From NCBI GenBank assembly GCA_028289445.1, contig JANQPO010000017.1, forward strand, positions 223,537 to 287,536: DNA of 64,000 nt. Reading direction: 5' to 3'. The translations under genes and the position numbers were made by a program. This document shows, in pieces, positions 25,955 through 35,768 of the stretch (its first letter is position 1; every line of letters begins with the position of its first letter). The stretch comes from Tepidamorphaceae bacterium. Lineage in GTDB: Bacteria > Pseudomonadota > Alphaproteobacteria > Rhizobiales > JAKSCL01. The notes under the pieces were generated by a model that was given only the letters and a program-made list of their open reading frames with translations, was not told the DNA's origin and ran no database searches.

Positions 25955-27377
25955 CGCTATTCCAACGCTGGCCGAGGCGTCGCGCCTGATCGCAATGGGC
26001 GCGCTGTCGCCGGTCGAACTTACACGGGCGGCACTCGCGCGAGTCGAAGCGCTCGAACCCCAGCTTCATGCGTTCATAACGCTTACGCCTGAGCGTGCTC
26101 TGGAGGCTGCACGCAATGCCGAGGCGGAGCTGGCCAGAGGCGAGCGCCGCGGTCCGCTGCACGGCATTCCCTATGCGCTCAAGGACATCATCGATGTTTC
26201 CGGTGTTGCGACCACCGCGCATTCGCGATTGCTCCGCGACAATATCGCAGACGCGAACGCCGACGTGACCACGCGACTCGAAGCTGCCGGCATGGTGCTG
26301 CTCGGCAAGACGTCTTTGCATGAGTTCGCGCGCGGCGGACCCGGCGACGACCTGCCTTGGCCCAATGCACGTAATCCATGGAATGTGGACCATTCCTGCG
26401 GTGGATCGAGTTCGGGTTCCGCCGTGGCCGTGGCCGCGGGCATGGTGGGCCTCGCAATTGGCACAGATACGGGCGGTTCGGTGCGTTTTCCCGCCGCGTG
26501 CACGGGTATCGTCGGGCTCAAGCCCACCTATGACTATGTCAGCCGGCGCGGCGTCGTACCTTTGAGCTTCAGTCTCGATCATGTCGGCCCTTTGACGCGC
26601 ACGGTCGCCGATTGCGCTTTGGCGCTTGCCGTGCTGGCTGAGCCAGACGGCCGTAGTGCCGATTTCAACGCGGCTGGACGTGTCGACCACCTGTCCGCCT
26701 TTGATGCGTCTGTCGCGGGTATGCGGATCGGTATAGCGCGTGCCTACAACGTTGAGTCGGCCATCGACGAGGAGCAGCATGAGGCGGTCGAACGGGCTGC
26801 CTTTGTCCTCTCCGAGCTCGGCGCGCAAGTCGGCGACGTGACGCTGCCGCCCCGCGATCTCTACGATGCGGCGGCATGGACGATCGTTCTAGCGGAAGGT
26901 TTTTCGGTTCATCAGCAGGACTTGCAGCAGCGCGCCGACCAATACGGGCGCACCGCGCGCGAACGATTGAGCATCGGCGCGCTGGTCACAGCCGCCGACT
27001 ATGTTCAGGCGCAACGTCTGCGCAAGCTTCTAATCGCGGAGACCGATGATGCACTCGCGGGCTTCGACGCCATGCTGTGCGCCGGTGCGGTCAGCGCGCC
27101 GCCAAGGCTCGATCAGGTCGATGACGGCCCTTGGCGCAAGAGGCATCCGATCACCGCGCCCTTCAATCTGACCGGACATCCGGCGCTTGCCGTGCCCGCC
27201 GGAGCAGCCGCCAACGGGCTGCCCTTGTCGGTGCAACTGGTCGGCAAGCGCTTCGACGAGATGACGCTGCTGCGCATCGGTCATGCGCTTGAGCGATCGG
27301 TGACGTGGGGCGACGTTCAGCCGCCCTGGTGCGTTAGCACTGTAGCGAGGGCGCGGAGGGCGGTTAGCCGCGAATAG
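25947..27377 (+). CDS. Amidase-signature family hydrolase, AtzE-like (copy C)
   Basis: A 476-residue amidase. Lys is in GIPYALKDIIDVSG, cis-Ser in SCGGSSSGSAVAVAAG, nucleophile in GTDTGGSVRFPAACTG, so it should be active. Start ATG 25947 overlaps the AtzG-like gene. It differs from copy B across the substrate-binding middle, arguing against a recent duplication and for two steps or two substrates. It is the last gene of the ABC operon; the strand then changes after a 690-bp gap. Confidence 0.9.
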   Translation: MADAIPTLAEASRLIAMGALSPVELTRAALARVEALEPQLHAFITLTPERALEAARNAEAELARGERRGPLHGIPYALKDIIDVSGVATTAHSRLLRDNIADANADVTTRLEAAGMVLLGKTSLHEFARGGPGDDLPWPNARNPWNVDHSCGGSSSGSAVAVAAGMVGLAIGTDTGGSVRFPAACTGIVGLKPTYDYVSRRGVVPLSFSLDHVGPLTRTVADCALALAVLAEPDGRSADFNAAGRVDHLSAFDASVAGMRIGIARAYNVESAIDEEQHEAVERAAFVLSELGAQVGDVTLPPRDLYDAAAWTIVLAEGFSVHQQDLQQRADQYGRTARERLSIGALVTAADYVQAQRLRKLLIAETDDALAGFDAMLCAGAVSAPPRLDQVDDGPWRKRHPITAPFNLTGHPALAVPAGAAANGLPLSVQLVGKRFDEMTLLRIGHALERSVTWGDVQPPWCVSTVARARRAVSRE

Positions 27378-28071
27378 CCTTGATGCGCTGAAGCAGAACG
27401 TCGACCTATACGGTCGTGACAAGAGCAGTCTGGCGTCAGCCCGCCGATCCTAAGAGAGACCCTGAGCAGCATCTCCCGCCGAATCGAATTGGCGATCGGC
27501 GAGGAGACCTGTTTGCTCGACTCTGCGACGCCTGGCATCACGCCGCGGGCGCCCACTATTCCACCCGCGCGCTGCAGGACACTTACGCAATCGAAACGCA
27601 TAGCCCGCGGCGGCCGGAATACGTCAAAGTTGGTCAATGAGTTTAAGGCGAGACCTAAAAGCTCCTTCACCGCCATCGGTCCGATGACCGGGCATGTCGC
27701 CGAACTCGGCCAACCCATGCAGCACGCCGCTCAGCTTGCCGGCGACGGCGCGCCTAGCGGGCAACTCGCGCGGCGCAGTGATTGCACCACACGATTGGTT
27801 TCTGAGACGGGTTGGTTGTTCTCGGTACGCCCAAAGTTAGTTAAATGGCAGCAATGCGGACAGAGTTGCCGGAGGCATACGTCTCGGATCGGCGGGGAAG
27901 CAGACGTTCGCGACAGACTGTGTTGTCGTCTGAAGAGTCCCCAAGCCGGACGTAAGCGGCGGTGCGGCGGAGGCCAAGTTCGGCGGACAGCCGCCATTCG
28001 CCGCGTGCCCGAAATGAGTTGGCTGCACCAAGAGTGACTAACGCAGCAGTCACAAACCCAATCGCAGAGGG
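27378..28071. other. 694-bp gap, no convincing gene
   Basis: Several frames stay open on both strands because of high GC, but none shows a recognisable fold, a ribosome site or a conserved motif. Likely degenerate coding remnants between the amidase operon and the convergent end of the GlxA-type regulator. I see no tRNA, CRISPR or IS end here. Confidence 0.5.
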
Positions 28072-29106
28072 CTACACGCCTGCGTGGCTCGGAAACGATC
28101 TAAACTGAAAAGGCACTCGGCCAGCGATCCGGTCCTTGCTGGGCACTGTGCCGAAGCGACGCTTGTAGCTACGCGTGAACTGCACGGGCGTGCCGAAGCC
28201 ACAGGCAATTGCGACTTCGCCAATCGAAAGTTCAGTCTGCGTGATCAGTCCGCGCGCACGGTCGAGCCGGACGTCTACGTAATAGCGAACCGGCGAAACG
28301 CCCGTGTGAGCGCGGAATAGGCGCTCGAGTTGGCGCTGTGACAGTGCAGTACGCGCGGCAAGGTCTGGGATAGCGATCGGCTGCTCTAGGTTTCGCTCCA
28401 TGATTACAATGGCCTCCCGGAGCTTCGGTGGCGCGGCATAGCCCACTGGCTCGCGCATGTCCGGGAACTGGCCTTCATCGCCGGACCGCAAGCGCTCATG
28501 AAAAACATAGCGAGAAGACGCGTTGGCAAGCTCGAGGCCCTGCTGCAGGCGAATGATCTCCAACGCCATGTCCGCTGCGGCAATGCCGCCGCAGCACGTT
28601 AGTCGGTCTCGATCAAAGACGAACAAGGACTCGTCCATCGCGCTCTGAGGAAACAACTCCCGGAACGCCGCAATATGTTCGTAGTGGACTGCGGCCCGAT
28701 AACCATCGAGCAGACCCGCGCGGGCGAGAACGAAGGCTCCGGTATCCAAGCCGCATAGGACAGAGCCACGGTGGGCAAGCCTACGCAGCCAGTTCTTCAG
28801 GCGCCGATTGTGAAAGCGCTCCGGTGCCCAACTCGCGTTGACGACAAGGAAATCGGGTGCCTGGGAAATGGAGTCGTAGGCGCCATCGACGCCAAGCCTG
28901 ACGCCATTGCTGGCCGTCACCATCCGCCCGTCGAGAGAGAGAAACGACCAGCTATAGATCGCCTGTCCGCGCAGATAGTTTGCTGCGCGAAACGGGTCGA
29001 TGAAGGCATGGGCTGCCATGCTGTTGAAGCCGTCCAAGACCAACATGGCCACTTGGCACGTGTGCGCACTTTCAGATGGAGCCGGCCAATCTCTCGTACT
29101 GCTCAT
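28072..29106 (-). CDS. GlxA-family AraC-type transcriptional activator (CdhR/GbdR-like)
   Basis: A 344-residue two-domain regulator. The N-terminal DJ-1/PfpI-like domain (VAMLVLDGFNSMAAHAFIDPFRAAN; CGLDTGAFVLARAGLLDGYRAAVHYEH) senses a ligand, and the C-terminal AraC domain has two helix-turn-helix motifs (IPDLAARTALSQRQLERLF; SIGEVAIACGFGTPVQFTRSYKRRFG). This architecture is shared by CdhR (carnitine), GbdR (glycine betaine) and ArgR in pseudomonads. It is divergent from, and 89 bp away from, an operon with choline-sulfatase and carnitine-dehydrogenase-like genes, so a quaternary amine inducer is likely. Confidence 0.9.
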   Translation of the reverse strand: MSSTRDWPAPSESAHTCQVAMLVLDGFNSMAAHAFIDPFRAANYLRGQAIYSWSFLSLDGRMVTASNGVRLGVDGAYDSISQAPDFLVVNASWAPERFHNRRLKNWLRRLAHRGSVLCGLDTGAFVLARAGLLDGYRAAVHYEHIAAFRELFPQSAMDESLFVFDRDRLTCCGGIAAADMALEIIRLQQGLELANASSRYVFHERLRSGDEGQFPDMREPVGYAAPPKLREAIVIMERNLEQPIAIPDLAARTALSQRQLERLFRAHTGVSPVRYYVDVRLDRARGLITQTELSIGEVAIACGFGTPVQFTRSYKRRFGTVPSKDRIAGRVPFQFRSFPSHAGV

Positions 29107-29107
29107 G

Positions 29108-29134
29108 TGACGATTTTCGCATAACTACTGACGA
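29108..29134. promoter_or_regulatory. Candidate AraC-type direct repeat (TGACGA x2, 21 bp apart)
   Basis: Two TGACGA half-sites at 29108-29113 and 29129-29134, start to start 21 bp, two helical turns, lie between the regulator start and betC. AraC-family dimers bind direct half-sites on one face of the helix with this spacing. Confidence 0.4.
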
Positions 29135-29195
29135 AAAACATCTCTTATGAGTCACCGTTCGGCCGTAAGATCAATCGTGCGAAGGGTAGATCACT

Positions 29196-30725
29196 ATGGC
29201 CGACAGTGCCCCGAACATTCTGCTCATCATGGCGGACCAACTGGCGCCTCAATTCACCGGTGCCTACGGCCATCACGTGGTCAAGACCCCGCACATGGAT
29301 GCACTCGTGGCGTGCGGCGTTCGGTTCGACAACGCCTACTGCAACTCTCCCTTGTGTGCGCCGTCGCGCTTCAGTTTCATGTCGGGACAGCTGGTCACGC
29401 GCATTGCTGCCTATGACAACGCCGCTGAGTTTCCTGCGTCAGTCCCGACATTCGCGCATTATCTGAAGATGATGGGCTACCGGACTTGTCTGTCCGGCAA
29501 GATGCACTTCGTCGGGCCGGATCAACTGCACGGATTTGAGGAACGGGTCACCACCGACATTTATCCGGCCGACTATGCCTGGACCCCAGACTGGGAGCTC
29601 GCCGACGAGCGCATCGACAAGTGGTATCACAATATGGATTCGGTGCGCGAAGCCGGTGTGGCCGCGACCACGTTCCAAATTGATTACGATGAAGAAACGG
29701 CATTCTTCGCGAAGCGGAAGATCTTCGACTATGCCCGCGAGCGGTCCGGCCCGTTTTGCCTGGTCGCCAGTTTCATCCACCCCCACGACCCTTACGTGGC
29801 GCGTAGGGACTGGTGGGATTTGTATGATTCGAATGCCGTCGACCTGCCCAAGACCGCGCTCGGCCACAACGAGCAGGATCCATTCTCCCGCCGATTGATG
29901 GACGGCATCGAGGCAAGCACGATCGAAGTCAGCGAAGAGCAGGTGCGCAATGCGCGGCATGCCTATTACGCGAACACGTCCTATTTCGACAGCAAGGTGG
30001 GTGAGTTGGTAGCCGCCGTTGAAGAGGCTAGCTTACTCGACGAAACGATCATCATCGTGACCGCGGATCACGGCGATATGCTGGGTGAGCGGGGCCTCTG
30101 GTACAAGATGAACTTCTTTGAGCACTCCGCTCGGGTACCCCTCATCATGGCGGGGCCGGGCATCGAAAACCGCCAAGTCACGAATGTCTGCTCGCTCGTC
30201 GATATCCTGCCGACGCTCATCGACATTGCCGATGTGGAACGCAATGCCAAACCTAAGCTCGGGCAACCCATCGACGGCCGGTCGCTTTGGCCTCTTGCCT
30301 CTGGCGGCAGCGATGATGTGGACGAGGCGATCGGTGAATACTGCGCGGAGATGACGGCCGAACCGGTCTTCATGATCCGCCGCGGCAAGTACAAGTACAT
30401 TCGCTGCGACAGCGATCCGGCCATCCTCTTCGATCTTGAGGCGGACCCGGATGAGTTGACCAATCTGGCATCGGACCCCGACCACGCCGAGGTGTCGGCT
30501 GCGTTCGCTGCGGAGGTCGCGACGCGCTGGGATTCCACCAAGATCAGGGGCGATGTCATCCGCACACAGAAGCAGCGCCGCGCCATACACGCGGCAATGG
30601 AGGCCGGCCCACTCGTGTCCTGGGACTACAATCCCCCGCGCGATGCCGCTCGCGAATATGTCCGCAACCACATGGATTGGACGGAGGTCGCCGCCAAGAC
30701 CCGCTTTCCGCCCCTCAAACAGTGA
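29196..30725 (+). CDS. betC: Choline sulfatase (alkaline-phosphatase-superfamily sulfatase)
   Basis: A 509-residue cytoplasmic sulfatase matching the BetC pattern closely: NILLIMADQLAPQF at the start, CAPSR (the Cys converted to formylglycine) in NSPLCAPSRFSFMSGQL, FEERVTTDIYPADYAWTPDW, VTADHGDMLGERGLW and a C-terminal YVRNHMD block. No signal peptide. BetC hydrolyses choline-O-sulfate to choline and sulfate. Here it is the first gene of an operon with no betA, betB or betI; instead a Rieske oxygenase and carnitine-type enzymes follow, so its natural substrate could be a related sulfate ester. Activity also needs a sulfatase-maturing enzyme not seen in this window. Confidence 0.9.
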   Translation: MADSAPNILLIMADQLAPQFTGAYGHHVVKTPHMDALVACGVRFDNAYCNSPLCAPSRFSFMSGQLVTRIAAYDNAAEFPASVPTFAHYLKMMGYRTCLSGKMHFVGPDQLHGFEERVTTDIYPADYAWTPDWELADERIDKWYHNMDSVREAGVAATTFQIDYDEETAFFAKRKIFDYARERSGPFCLVASFIHPHDPYVARRDWWDLYDSNAVDLPKTALGHNEQDPFSRRLMDGIEASTIEVSEEQVRNARHAYYANTSYFDSKVGELVAAVEEASLLDETIIIVTADHGDMLGERGLWYKMNFFEHSARVPLIMAGPGIENRQVTNVCSLVDILPTLIDIADVERNAKPKLGQPIDGRSLWPLASGGSDDVDEAIGEYCAEMTAEPVFMIRRGKYKYIRCDSDPAILFDLEADPDELTNLASDPDHAEVSAAFAAEVATRWDSTKIRGDVIRTQKQRRAIHAAMEAGPLVSWDYNPPRDAAREYVRNHMDWTEVAAKTRFPPLKQ

Positions 30726-30736
30726 TGGAGGCGCTG

Positions 30737-31879
30737 ATGACCGTCAGACCGTCTCATGACGATTTCACCCGCATCTCAGAAGGCTTCTCGCCCGAGCCGA
30801 GCCGTTCACACTCGCTTAAAGCCGAAGCCTACACCGACCCTCAGTGGATGGAGGTTGAGCGCGCGGCCATATTTGGATGCACGTGGCAATGGGTCTGCCA
30901 CGTGGAAAAGCTGCGTGAGCCCGGCGCCTTCGTGACGGTCGAAATCGCTGGCCAGCCGATCTGCATCGTGCGTGATCGGGAGGCGAGTCTGCGCGCGTTC
31001 TACAACGTCTGTAAGCATCGCGCGCATGAACTCCTGCGCGGCGAGGGGCGCACCACGAAGATCATGTGTCCCTACCACGCCTGGACCTACGATCTGACAG
31101 GCCAGTTGCGCCGGGCACCGGAAACGGAGAATCTGACAGACTTCTCGGTAAACGATGTGTGTCTCGATCAAGTCCAGGTGGAGGAGTTTTGCGGCTTTAT
31201 CTTCGTTAATCTGGATCCAGCGGCCGCCCCCTTGGCCAGACAGAGCGGTGGTCTGGAGACTGAAGTCAGGCAGTGGGCGCCCGACATCGATCAGCTCACC
31301 TTCGGTCATCGGCTGACCTACGACATCAGGTCGAACTGGAAGAATGTCGTCGATAATTTCCTTGAGTGCTACCACTGCCCCACCGCGCACAAGGACTTCT
31401 GCACCCTCGTCGACATGGATACCTACGAGGTAACCACGCACGGCATCTATTCAAGCCACATGGCGGAAGCTGGCAAGGGCTCAAACACCGCCTACGATGT
31501 CTCTAACGCCAAGGTTCGCACCCATGCGGTTTGGTGGCTGTGGCCGACGACCTGTCTCATGCGCTATCCCGGACGCAGTTCCATTATCGTGCTCAACATC
31601 ATTCCGGCGGGGCACAATCGGACGCTGGAGACTTACGATTTCTTTCTGGAGACGCCCGAGCCCGACGCTGCTGAACAAGAGGCAATCCGCTATCTGGACG
31701 AAGTGCTGCAGGTTGAAGACATCAACTTGGTGGAAAGCGTCCAGCGCGGCATGGAGACACCCGCGTTCACTCAGGGTCGTATCGTCCACGATCCCGCTGG
31801 ATCGGCAAAATCCGAACATGCCGTCCACCATTTTCACGGTCTGGTGCTGGATGCCTATCGGCAAGCGGTTGTTGCGTAG
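30737..31879 (+). CDS. Rieske non-heme iron oxygenase, quaternary-amine type (GbcA/CntA/Stc2-like)
   Basis: A 380-residue oxygenase alpha subunit. The Rieske cluster motif is CKHRAH with CPYHAW 17 residues later; the mononuclear iron site is in NFLECYHCPTAHKDF. The residue three before the first iron His is Glu, where naphthalene-dioxygenase types have Asp; CntA carnitine oxygenase is known for Glu there. The family demethylates or cleaves glycine betaine, proline betaine or carnitine. Start ATG 30737 has GGAGG 7 bp upstream. No reductase gene (GbcB/CntB) is adjacent. Confidence 0.88.
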   Translation: MTVRPSHDDFTRISEGFSPEPSRSHSLKAEAYTDPQWMEVERAAIFGCTWQWVCHVEKLREPGAFVTVEIAGQPICIVRDREASLRAFYNVCKHRAHELLRGEGRTTKIMCPYHAWTYDLTGQLRRAPETENLTDFSVNDVCLDQVQVEEFCGFIFVNLDPAAAPLARQSGGLETEVRQWAPDIDQLTFGHRLTYDIRSNWKNVVDNFLECYHCPTAHKDFCTLVDMDTYEVTTHGIYSSHMAEAGKGSNTAYDVSNAKVRTHAVWWLWPTTCLMRYPGRSSIIVLNIIPAGHNRTLETYDFFLETPEPDAAEQEAIRYLDEVLQVEDINLVESVQRGMETPAFTQGRIVHDPAGSAKSEHAVHHFHGLVLDAYRQAVVA

Positions 31880-32653
31880 ATGGGCGTGCTTGAGGGCAAG
31901 ACGGCTTTTGTCTCTGGTGGCGCGGGTGGAATCGGCCGTGCCATCTGCGGCCGCTTTGTGCACGAGGGCGCCAAGGTCATCGCGGCGGATCTGGCAAGAT
32001 GGGAAGACCCACCAGAGGGCGTCCGCGTCGTTTTTTACGACGTCACTTCCGAGGACGCAGCGCGCGATGCCATGGAGGAGATCGGCCGGCATTGGGAGAA
32101 GCTGGATATCCTCGTCAATGCCGCTGGCATCGAGATCGAAGAGACCATCGAAAACACATCGCTCGAAGCCTGGAACCGTATCTTCGCCATCAATGTCACG
32201 GGCACGTTTCTGATCTGCAAACATGCCCTGCCGCTCCTGCGAAAGTCGTCCGGCGCAAGCATCATCAATTTCGGGTCGTATGACGGCTTCATCGCCGATC
32301 CGGGCCTGGCCGCCTACTGTGCGACAAAGGGGGCCGTTCATGCCCTCACCAAGGCGATGGCCTGCGACTACGGACCTGAAGGCATCCGCGTCAACGCCGT
32401 TTGTCCAGGCTATGTCGACACGCCCATGTTGCAAAGCTTCTTCGACGGCGAGGGCTCAGGCGGCGAGGGCAGGACGATTGAGACGCTACAACAGGCCGTG
32501 CGTGACGTTCATCCATTGCGCACCTACGGAACGCCCGACGACGTCGCCAATCTGGTCAACTGGCTCGCATCCGATGAGGCCCGCTATGCGTCCGGCCAGC
32601 TCTGGGTGATCGATGGCGGGCTAACCGCCCAGGTTCAACAGATGAGGCTCTGA
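31880..32653 (+). CDS. SDR-family oxidoreductase (first in quaternary-amine operon)
   Basis: A 257-residue SDR starting on the base after the oxygenase stop. Cofactor motif SGGAGGIGRAIC, NAAG, catalytic Ser in INFGSYDG, YCATK with Tyr and Lys, and a WVIDGGLTAQ tail. An acidic residue after the second beta strand (VIAADLARW) suggests NAD rather than NADP. It may oxidise an alcohol formed by the oxygenase or sulfatase; substrate unknown. Confidence 0.9.
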   Translation: MGVLEGKTAFVSGGAGGIGRAICGRFVHEGAKVIAADLARWEDPPEGVRVVFYDVTSEDAARDAMEEIGRHWEKLDILVNAAGIEIEETIENTSLEAWNRIFAINVTGTFLICKHALPLLRKSSGASIINFGSYDGFIADPGLAAYCATKGAVHALTKAMACDYGPEGIRVNAVCPGYVDTPMLQSFFDGEGSGGEGRTIETLQQAVRDVHPLRTYGTPDDVANLVNWLASDEARYASGQLWVIDGGLTAQVQQMRL

Positions 32654-32657
32654 ATCC

Positions 32658-33587
32658 GTGCCGAAATCCGTCATCATCACCTGCGCACCCACCGGCGGCA
32701 TTCATACGCCAACCATGTCACCCTATCTGCCGGTAACCCCGAGCGAGATCTCGACCGCGGCTATCGAAGCAGCGGAAGCCGGCGCGTCGATCATCCACCT
32801 GCATGCCCGCGACCCCGAGACCGGCAAGCCCGATCCGCGCCTGGAAACATTCATGCGCTTCTTACCCGTCATCAAACAGTCAACGGATGCCGTCGTGAAT
32901 ATTTCAACCGGTGGCGGACTTGGGATGACCATCGACGAGCGCCTCGCTGCCGCGACCACCGCGAGCCCGGAAATGGCCTCCCTCAATATGGGCTCGATGA
33001 ATTTCGGCATCTTTCCGATGCTGGATCGCTATTCCGATTGGAAGCACGACTGGGAGCCTGAGTTTTTGGAGATGACGCGGGATTTCATCTTCCCCAACAC
33101 CTTCAAAAGCATCGAATATGTGCTGAAAACGCTCGGCGAGACTCACGGCACCAAGTTCGAATTCGAGTGCTACGACCTCGGTCATCTCTACAATCTGGCC
33201 TGGTTCGTCGATCAAGGCATGGTGCAGCCGCCGTTTTTTGTCCAGATGGTGTTTGGCATCCTCGGTGGCATGGGTGCCGATCTCGATAACATGATGCATC
33301 TGCACACCGTCGCGCAGCGCTTGTTCGGCGACGACTACGAATGGTCGGTGCTGGCGGCGGGCAAGAACCAGATGCCCTTTGCGACGCAGTCCGCGATGTT
33401 AGGCGGCAATCTGCGGGTCGGGCTTGAGGACAGTCTCTGGATCGGTAAGGGCGAACTTGCCGAGTCAAACGCTCAACAGGTGCGCAAGATTCGCAAGATC
33501 GTCGAGAATCTGGGTCTGACTGTTGCTACGCCGACGGAAGCCCGCGCGCGCCTGGGCCTGAAAGGCGGCGACATGGTGAAATTCTAA
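32658..33587 (+). CDS. BKACE-family beta-keto acid cleavage enzyme (CdhC-like)
   Basis: A 309-residue zinc-dependent enzyme of the DUF849/BKACE family. The metal HxH is in [14 protein letters not shown] (about residues 46-48), followed by [12 protein letters not shown] and the long C-terminal ends typical of the group. BKACE proteins condense a beta-keto acid with acetyl-CoA to release acetoacetate and a new acyl-CoA. Next to a carnitine-dehydrogenase-like gene the likely beta-keto acid is dehydrocarnitine, giving betainyl-CoA, as CdhC does in Pseudomonas aeruginosa. A betainyl-CoA thioesterase (CdhB) is not in the operon. Confidence 0.85.
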   Translation: MPKSVIITCAPTGGIHTPTMSPYLPVTPSEISTAAIEAAEAGASIIHLHARDPETGKPDPRLETFMRFLPVIKQSTDAVVNISTGGGLGMTIDERLAAATTASPEMASLNMGSMNFGIFPMLDRYSDWKHDWEPEFLEMTRDFIFPNTFKSIEYVLKTLGETHGTKFEFECYDLGHLYNLAWFVDQGMVQPPFFVQMVFGILGGMGADLDNMMHLHTVAQRLFGDDYEWSVLAAGKNQMPFATQSAMLGGNLRVGLEDSLWIGKGELAESNAQQVRKIRKIVENLGLTVATPTEARARLGLKGGDMVKF

Positions 33588-33597
33588 GGATCCCGAC

Positions 33598-35019
33598 ATG
33601 CAGACCAAGCAACTCATCAACGGAGAACTTGTCGAGGGCGCGGGCGAAGCGCTCGACGTCATTGATCCTGCCACGGGTCAGAGGTTTGCTCAAATCAATG
33701 AGAGTTCGCCAGAACAGGTCGACGCGGCGGCCGCTGCGGCGGACGAAGCCTTCGATAGATGGTCGCGGACAACACCGGCAGAGCGCGCCGGACTGCTCCT
33801 CGCCCTTGCCGATGCCATCGAGCAGCACTCCGATGAGTTGGCGGAGCTGGAAAGCCAGGACTGTGGCAAGCCGCTGGAAAGCGCCAAGGCAGACGAGATG
33901 CCGCTGACTATCGACGTTTTCCGCTTCATGGCGGGTGCCGCGCGCACCATGCCCGGCTCTGCAGCGGGAGAATATGTGGATGGCCACACCTCCATGATCC
34001 GCCGCGATCCGGTAGGCTCCGTGGCCTCCATCGCACCCTGGAACTATCCGCTCATGATGGCCTCATGGAAGCTCGCAGCCCCGCTCGCGGCAGGCTGTAC
34101 GTTGGTACTGAAGCCGTCTGAGATGACATCCCTATCGACGCTTCGGCTGGCCGAGATCATCAACGACATCTATCCGAAGGGTGTGGTGAACGTGATCGTG
34201 GGTCGCGGCCCGACGATCGGTGCGCAACTGATCAACCACCCGAAGATGGAAGCCATCAGCATTACCGGTTCGCCCGCCACCGGAATGGCGGCGATGCGCG
34301 CGGCCTCGGAGAAAATTCGCCACGTTCATTTGGAACTCGGCGGAAAGGCGCCGGTCATCGTTTTCGACGATGCCGACATTGACGCTGTGGTCGAGACCAT
34401 TCGCGGCGGTTCCTATTTCAATGCCGGTCAGGACTGCGCCCAGCCGTGCCGTATCATGGCGTCCGACACCATCTACGAGAGGCTCGTGGCAGAGACGGCT
34501 GACGCGGTGAGCACGATCAAGATTGGCGCCCAGCGCGAGGACGGTGTCGAGATGGGTCCGCTCATTTCCAATGCTCAGCGCGAACGTGTTGCCGGATTCG
34601 TCGATCGCGCCAAGGAGTCTTCGGAGATCGTTGCAGGAGGCGCGATGTCGGAGCGTCAGGGCTATTTCTACGAACCGACGGTGGTTGCCAATGTGGACAA
34701 CGATGCCGAGATCGCCCGCAATGAAGTGTTCGGCCCCGTCGTGTCGATCTCGCGATTTTCGGACACTGAAGATGCCCTGAACTGGGCGAACGCAAGCCCT
34801 TACGGTCTCGCCTCTTCCGTTTGGACCAGAGATGTCGGGCGCGCCATGGCCGTGTCGAGCCGTCTGCGCTACGGTTTCACATGGGTCAACACCCATGGTG
34901 TCGGAACGCCTGAAATGCCCTGGGCCGCAATGAAGGATTCGGGCACCGGCTGTGATATGTCCGTCTATGCCGTCGACGCCTATACCTCGATCAGACATGT
35001 GATGGTCGCGCACGCATGA
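33598..35019 (+). CDS. Aldehyde dehydrogenase, gamma-aminobutyraldehyde/betaine aldehyde-type
   Basis: A 473-residue NAD(P)-dependent aldehyde dehydrogenase. Visible are [20 protein letters not shown], the [12 protein letters not shown] catalytic Glu region and the nucleophilic Cys in [11 protein letters not shown]. The GQDC spelling and length resemble PatD/4-aminobutyraldehyde and trimethylaminobutyraldehyde dehydrogenases. It may oxidise betaine aldehyde, a trimethylaminated aldehyde or malic semialdehyde from carnitine cleavage. Ten bases follow the BKACE stop, and the end overlaps the next SDR by ATGA. Confidence 0.9.
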   Translation: MQTKQLINGELVEGAGEALDVIDPATGQRFAQINESSPEQVDAAAAAADEAFDRWSRTTPAERAGLLLALADAIEQHSDELAELESQDCGKPLESAKADEMPLTIDVFRFMAGAARTMPGSAAGEYVDGHTSMIRRDPVGSVASIAPWNYPLMMASWKLAAPLAAGCTLVLKPSEMTSLSTLRLAEIINDIYPKGVVNVIVGRGPTIGAQLINHPKMEAISITGSPATGMAAMRAASEKIRHVHLELGGKAPVIVFDDADIDAVVETIRGGSYFNAGQDCAQPCRIMASDTIYERLVAETADAVSTIKIGAQREDGVEMGPLISNAQRERVAGFVDRAKESSEIVAGGAMSERQGYFYEPTVVANVDNDAEIARNEVFGPVVSISRFSDTEDALNWANASPYGLASSVWTRDVGRAMAVSSRLRYGFTWVNTHGVGTPEMPWAAMKDSGTGCDMSVYAVDAYTSIRHVMVAHA

Positions 35020-35768
35020 GCAGGCTCGCAGGCATGACTGCTGTCGTCACTGGAGGGCGGCAGGGCATCGGCAGGGCCATCGTCGAGGCCTTCCTCGTCG
35101 AGGGCGCCGAGGTCATGACCTGTGGGCGCGGGGACCGAGGCGATCTGCCGGACCGTGTGCACTGGCAGACGACGGATGTGTCGTCGCGGCGGGACGTTGA
35201 CGGACTGCTGGCTAAAGCAACCGACGTGTTTGGTGAGATCAGTATCCTCGTCAACAACGCTGGGGTTCAGATCGAGAAGACGATCACGGACACGACCGAC
35301 GACGACTGGGACAGGCTCATGGGGGTCAACGCCAAGGGCGTATTCCTTATCTGCCGCGCCTTCGTTCCGGTCATGGCGAAGGGTGGCGCGATTATCAATA
35401 TCGGGTCCATTTCGGGTCGTGCGGCCGATCCGGGCCTTGCCCTTTACAATGCGTCGAAGGCGTTCGTGCATGGCCTGACCCGCTCGATTGCCGTGGATCA
35501 CGGTCCGCGGGTCCGTTGCAACGCCATCCTGCCTGGCTGGATCATGACCGATATGGCGGACGCCGCTTTCGATGTGGCTCGTGATCCGGCGGCGGCCCGC
35601 AGGGATGCGCTCGCTCGCCATCCGGCCGGGCGTTTCGGAGCCCCCGATGACATCGCTAAGCTCGCCGTCTGGCTGGCATCCGACGATGCCGACTTCGCGA
35701 CCGGTCAGTGCTTTACCCTGGATGGCGGCATGACAGCTGCCTCGCCACTCAACCCGAGACAGTTTTGA
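35016..35768 (+). CDS. SDR-family oxidoreductase (second in quaternary-amine operon)
   Basis: A 250-residue SDR with [16 protein letters not shown], Ser in [12 protein letters not shown], and YNASK. It is only distantly similar to the SDR at 31880 (different cofactor loop and active-site neighbours), so it probably takes a different step. Starts within the aldehyde-dehydrogenase stop and ends one base into the next start. Confidence 0.9.
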   Translation: MSRLAGMTAVVTGGRQGIGRAIVEAFLVEGAEVMTCGRGDRGDLPDRVHWQTTDVSSRRDVDGLLAKATDVFGEISILVNNAGVQIEKTITDTTDDDWDRLMGVNAKGVFLICRAFVPVMAKGGAIINIGSISGRAADPGLALYNASKAFVHGLTRSIAVDHGPRVRCNAILPGWIMTDMADAAFDVARDPAAARRDALARHPAGRFGAPDDIAKLAVWLASDDADFATGQCFTLDGGMTAASPLNPRQF

